Shown: positions 62,851-64,000 of the stretch, in pieces | How the letters are laid out: the number at the start of each line of letters is the position of its first letter | Numbering within the stretch: position 1 is the first letter of the stretch | Assembly (NCBI GenBank): GCA_002086835.1 | Contig: MVIG01000019.1 | Coordinates: 32,177 to 96,176, forward strand | DNA from: Mycolicibacterium porcinum | Lineage (GTDB): Bacteria > Actinomycetota > Actinomycetes > Mycobacteriales > Mycobacteriaceae | Reading direction: 5' to 3' | DNA length: 64,000 nt | Program-made: the position numbers and the translations under genes | The notes under the pieces: model-generated | Told to the model about the DNA's origin: nothing | Seen by the model: only the letters and a program-made list of their open reading frames with translations | The model's database searches: none

Positions 62851-62985
62851 TACAGGTCTCCTGCCTGTCACTGGCCATGCCCAGCGGGCTCGCTGAGCCT
62901 CAAACCCAGGTGTACCTCCCGAACGTAACGATTCGGTTGGCTAATTGGGAACGATCAGCGTTCGGCGTGCCCGATTTTTCACCAG

Positions 62986-63002
62986 GCCGGCCTCAGGCCG
63001 GC
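62986..63002 (-). terminator. Short hairpin across the apa stop codon
   Basis: GCCGGCC and GGCCGGC pair perfectly (7 bp) around the 3-base loop that is the apa stop codon. There is no T tail on the leftward strand. It could slow RNA polymerase or protect the mRNA end. It is listed as a weak terminator candidate. Confidence 0.35.
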
Positions 63003-63877
63003 GGCTGCATCTCCGGCGGAGCGTTGGTCACCGGCACCGGCACCCCGACGCCCGGACGGGCCGGCGGAGCGTTCGGGTCGGCCGGAGGGGGCGCCGCGTT
63101 GGGATCCCCGGCCGGGGGTGCCGGCGGCGTCCACGGCCGGATCGAGTTGGCCAGCGTCGCGGCGGCAGCCTTGTCAACCGGGTGGCTGGCAGATCCCAGC
63201 CACACCACGAACCAGCGTTCGGGTGCGCGCTGCCCGCGCGGGGTTCCGGGGGCAGGCGGTGAACCGACGACGCCGGCCCAGATCTGCCCGTTGGGCTTGT
63301 TGGTATCGGTGAACTTCACCTCGTAGTACGAGGCGACACCCGAGAGCCCGTTCGCATCGAGCGGCACGGTCTCCTGATTCACCCGGGTGCCGGGGAACGG
63401 CATGAAGAACTCGCCCATGTCGGAGGCGAGGCGGACGGCCGCCTTGGCGTTGTCGGCCTCGGCGCCGGCGAACAACTTCAGGTCCAGGCGCCCGAGCAGC
63501 ACGCTCGTGTCGTTCGGCGGCTCAGGCGTGCCCTCCGGCGGAATCTTGGTCAACAACGCCTGCCCGTAAGACAACTGGGTCGCGTCGGAGACCTTCCAGC
63601 CACCGGGAACCACGTAGCTGAACCCGCCGGCGGCGTTGTCGACCCGGCCGGGCTCCGGAGCCGGAGCCGCAGGCGCCGGGGCAGGCGCGTTCGGGTCCGC
63701 AGGGGCCGGCGCGGGAGCGGGAGCGTTGGGATCGACAGGTGCGGCCGGGGCCGGGGCTCCGGGAGCGGCAGCGGGCGCGGGCGCCCCGGGTGCGGGAGCG
63801 GCGGGGGCAGGCGCACCGGGCACAGCTGGGGCAGGCGCCGGCGCCGGGGGCGCCGGCCCCGGGTCCGCCAAACCCAC
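62993..63877 (-). CDS. apa: Alanine/proline-rich secreted glycoprotein Apa (MPT32), N terminus unclear
   Basis: The region encodes the mature Apa protein: an Ala/Pro-rich start ([12 protein letters not shown]), a folded core ([24 protein letters not shown] ... [24 protein letters not shown]), the fibronectin-binding motif RWFVVWLG, and a Pro-rich C terminus. In M. tuberculosis Apa is mannosylated and secreted, and binds fibronectin and lectins. The frame is open from 63877 to the window end without a Met or a normal signal peptide. The bases between 63875 and 63930 hold several C and G runs, so the start lies beyond the window or the sequence has indel errors there. Order with adhA and the GlsB-like gene is conserved. 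Confidence 0.82.
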   Translation of the reverse strand: MGLADPGPAPPAPAPAPAVPGAPAPAAPAPGAPAPAAAPGAPAPAAPVDPNAPAPAPAPADPNAPAPAPAAPAPEPGRVDNAAGGFSYVVPGGWKVSDATQLSYGQALLTKIPPEGTPEPPNDTSVLLGRLDLKLFAGAEADNAKAAVRLASDMGEFFMPFPGTRVNQETVPLDANGLSGVASYYEVKFTDTNKPNGQIWAGVVGSPPAPGTPRGQRAPERWFVVWLGSASHPVDKAAAATLANSIRPWTPPAPPAGDPNAAPPPADPNAPPARPGVGVPVPVTNAPPEMQPPA

Positions 63878-64000
63878 CCCCCGCCCCCCGCCGGCCCCGC
63901 CGCCAAATCCGGGGGGCTGGGGGGGCGCCGCCGCCAGGAGAAGACCGCCCGGACCCAGCCGGTCAGCCGGTAGCCGCGAATGGTCAGCACCGAGAAGAGC

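Noticed and set aside
62851-62930. A SigF-like promoter (GGTTT ... GGGCA) before the GlsB-like gene
   Set aside because: The spacing is about 19 bases instead of 15-16 and the -10 part is GGGCA rather than GGGTA.

Overview
The window is high-GC chromosomal DNA from an actinobacterium, almost certainly a rapid-growing mycobacterium (Mycolicibacterium-like). Diagnostic genes are an antigen 85 mycolyltransferase, the phosphatidylinositol mannoside enzyme PimC, the methyl-branched-lipid hydroxylase CYP124, the Apa/MPT32 glycoprotein, bacterioferritin BfrA, GlnA3 and an F420-type luciferase-like oxidoreductase. GTG starts are frequent and many genes overlap by 1-14 bases. No rRNA, tRNA, insertion sequence, prophage or CRISPR array was seen. 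It looks like a stable core/accessory chromosome segment.

Layout. 193-8851: a DUF7159-like membrane protein, a POT peptide transporter, a threonine-dehydratase-like enzyme, a thioesterase, an acidic peptide plus GerW-like protein, the CcdA/MPT53 extracytoplasmic thiol pair, an LLM oxidoreductase and two small proteins. 9030-16992: CYP124, a cupredoxin lipoprotein, a translationally coupled permease / glutamine-synthetase-like / DszC-like operon, pimC and a dienelactone hydrolase lipoprotein. 17060-22633: SDR, amidohydrolase, NTF2-like protein, VOC protein, glnA3 and a carboxymuconolactone-decarboxylase-like protein. 22675-26444: a DHA2 exporter with a C-terminal winged-helix region, bfrA, and divergently an uncharacterised gene plus a Bfd-type [2Fe-2S] protein.

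26441-34680: enoyl-CoA hydratase/isomerase, EthD-like, FUSC transporter, PaaI thioesterase, TPR protein, nucleoside deaminase, GH13 enzyme and DUF1810. 34743-41311: a receptor-type class III cyclase homologue coupled to an MscS channel with a cyclic-nucleotide-binding fold, an Ag85C-like enzyme and a membrane molybdopterin oxidoreductase. 41357-46130: SDR, quinone-oxidoreductase-like MDR, VC0807-like membrane protein and Lon. 46307-48024: a tandem glycine riboswitch in front of cycA. 48417-53099: TfoX-like, an MpaB-type protein flanked by two related small membrane proteins, DUF998, a lipoprotein, DUF72 and a ferredoxin reductase. 53252-57051: a two-gene unit of a small wHTH-like protein and a 1051-residue double-P-loop AAA/HerA protein. 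57177-64000: phosphoketolase, CPBP protease, CGNR protein, an orphan, adhA, a GlsB-like protein and apa.

Connections. Three 14-bp matches to the KstR operator (TnnAACnnGTTnnA) lie at the carboxymuconolactone-decarboxylase, enoyl-CoA-hydratase and PaaI-thioesterase/TPR promoters, suggesting a small sterol/lipid-responsive group. An IdeR-like box lies between bfrA and the Bfd operon, linking iron storage with its likely electron donor. The HerA-type two-gene unit is the strongest candidate here for an undescribed system.
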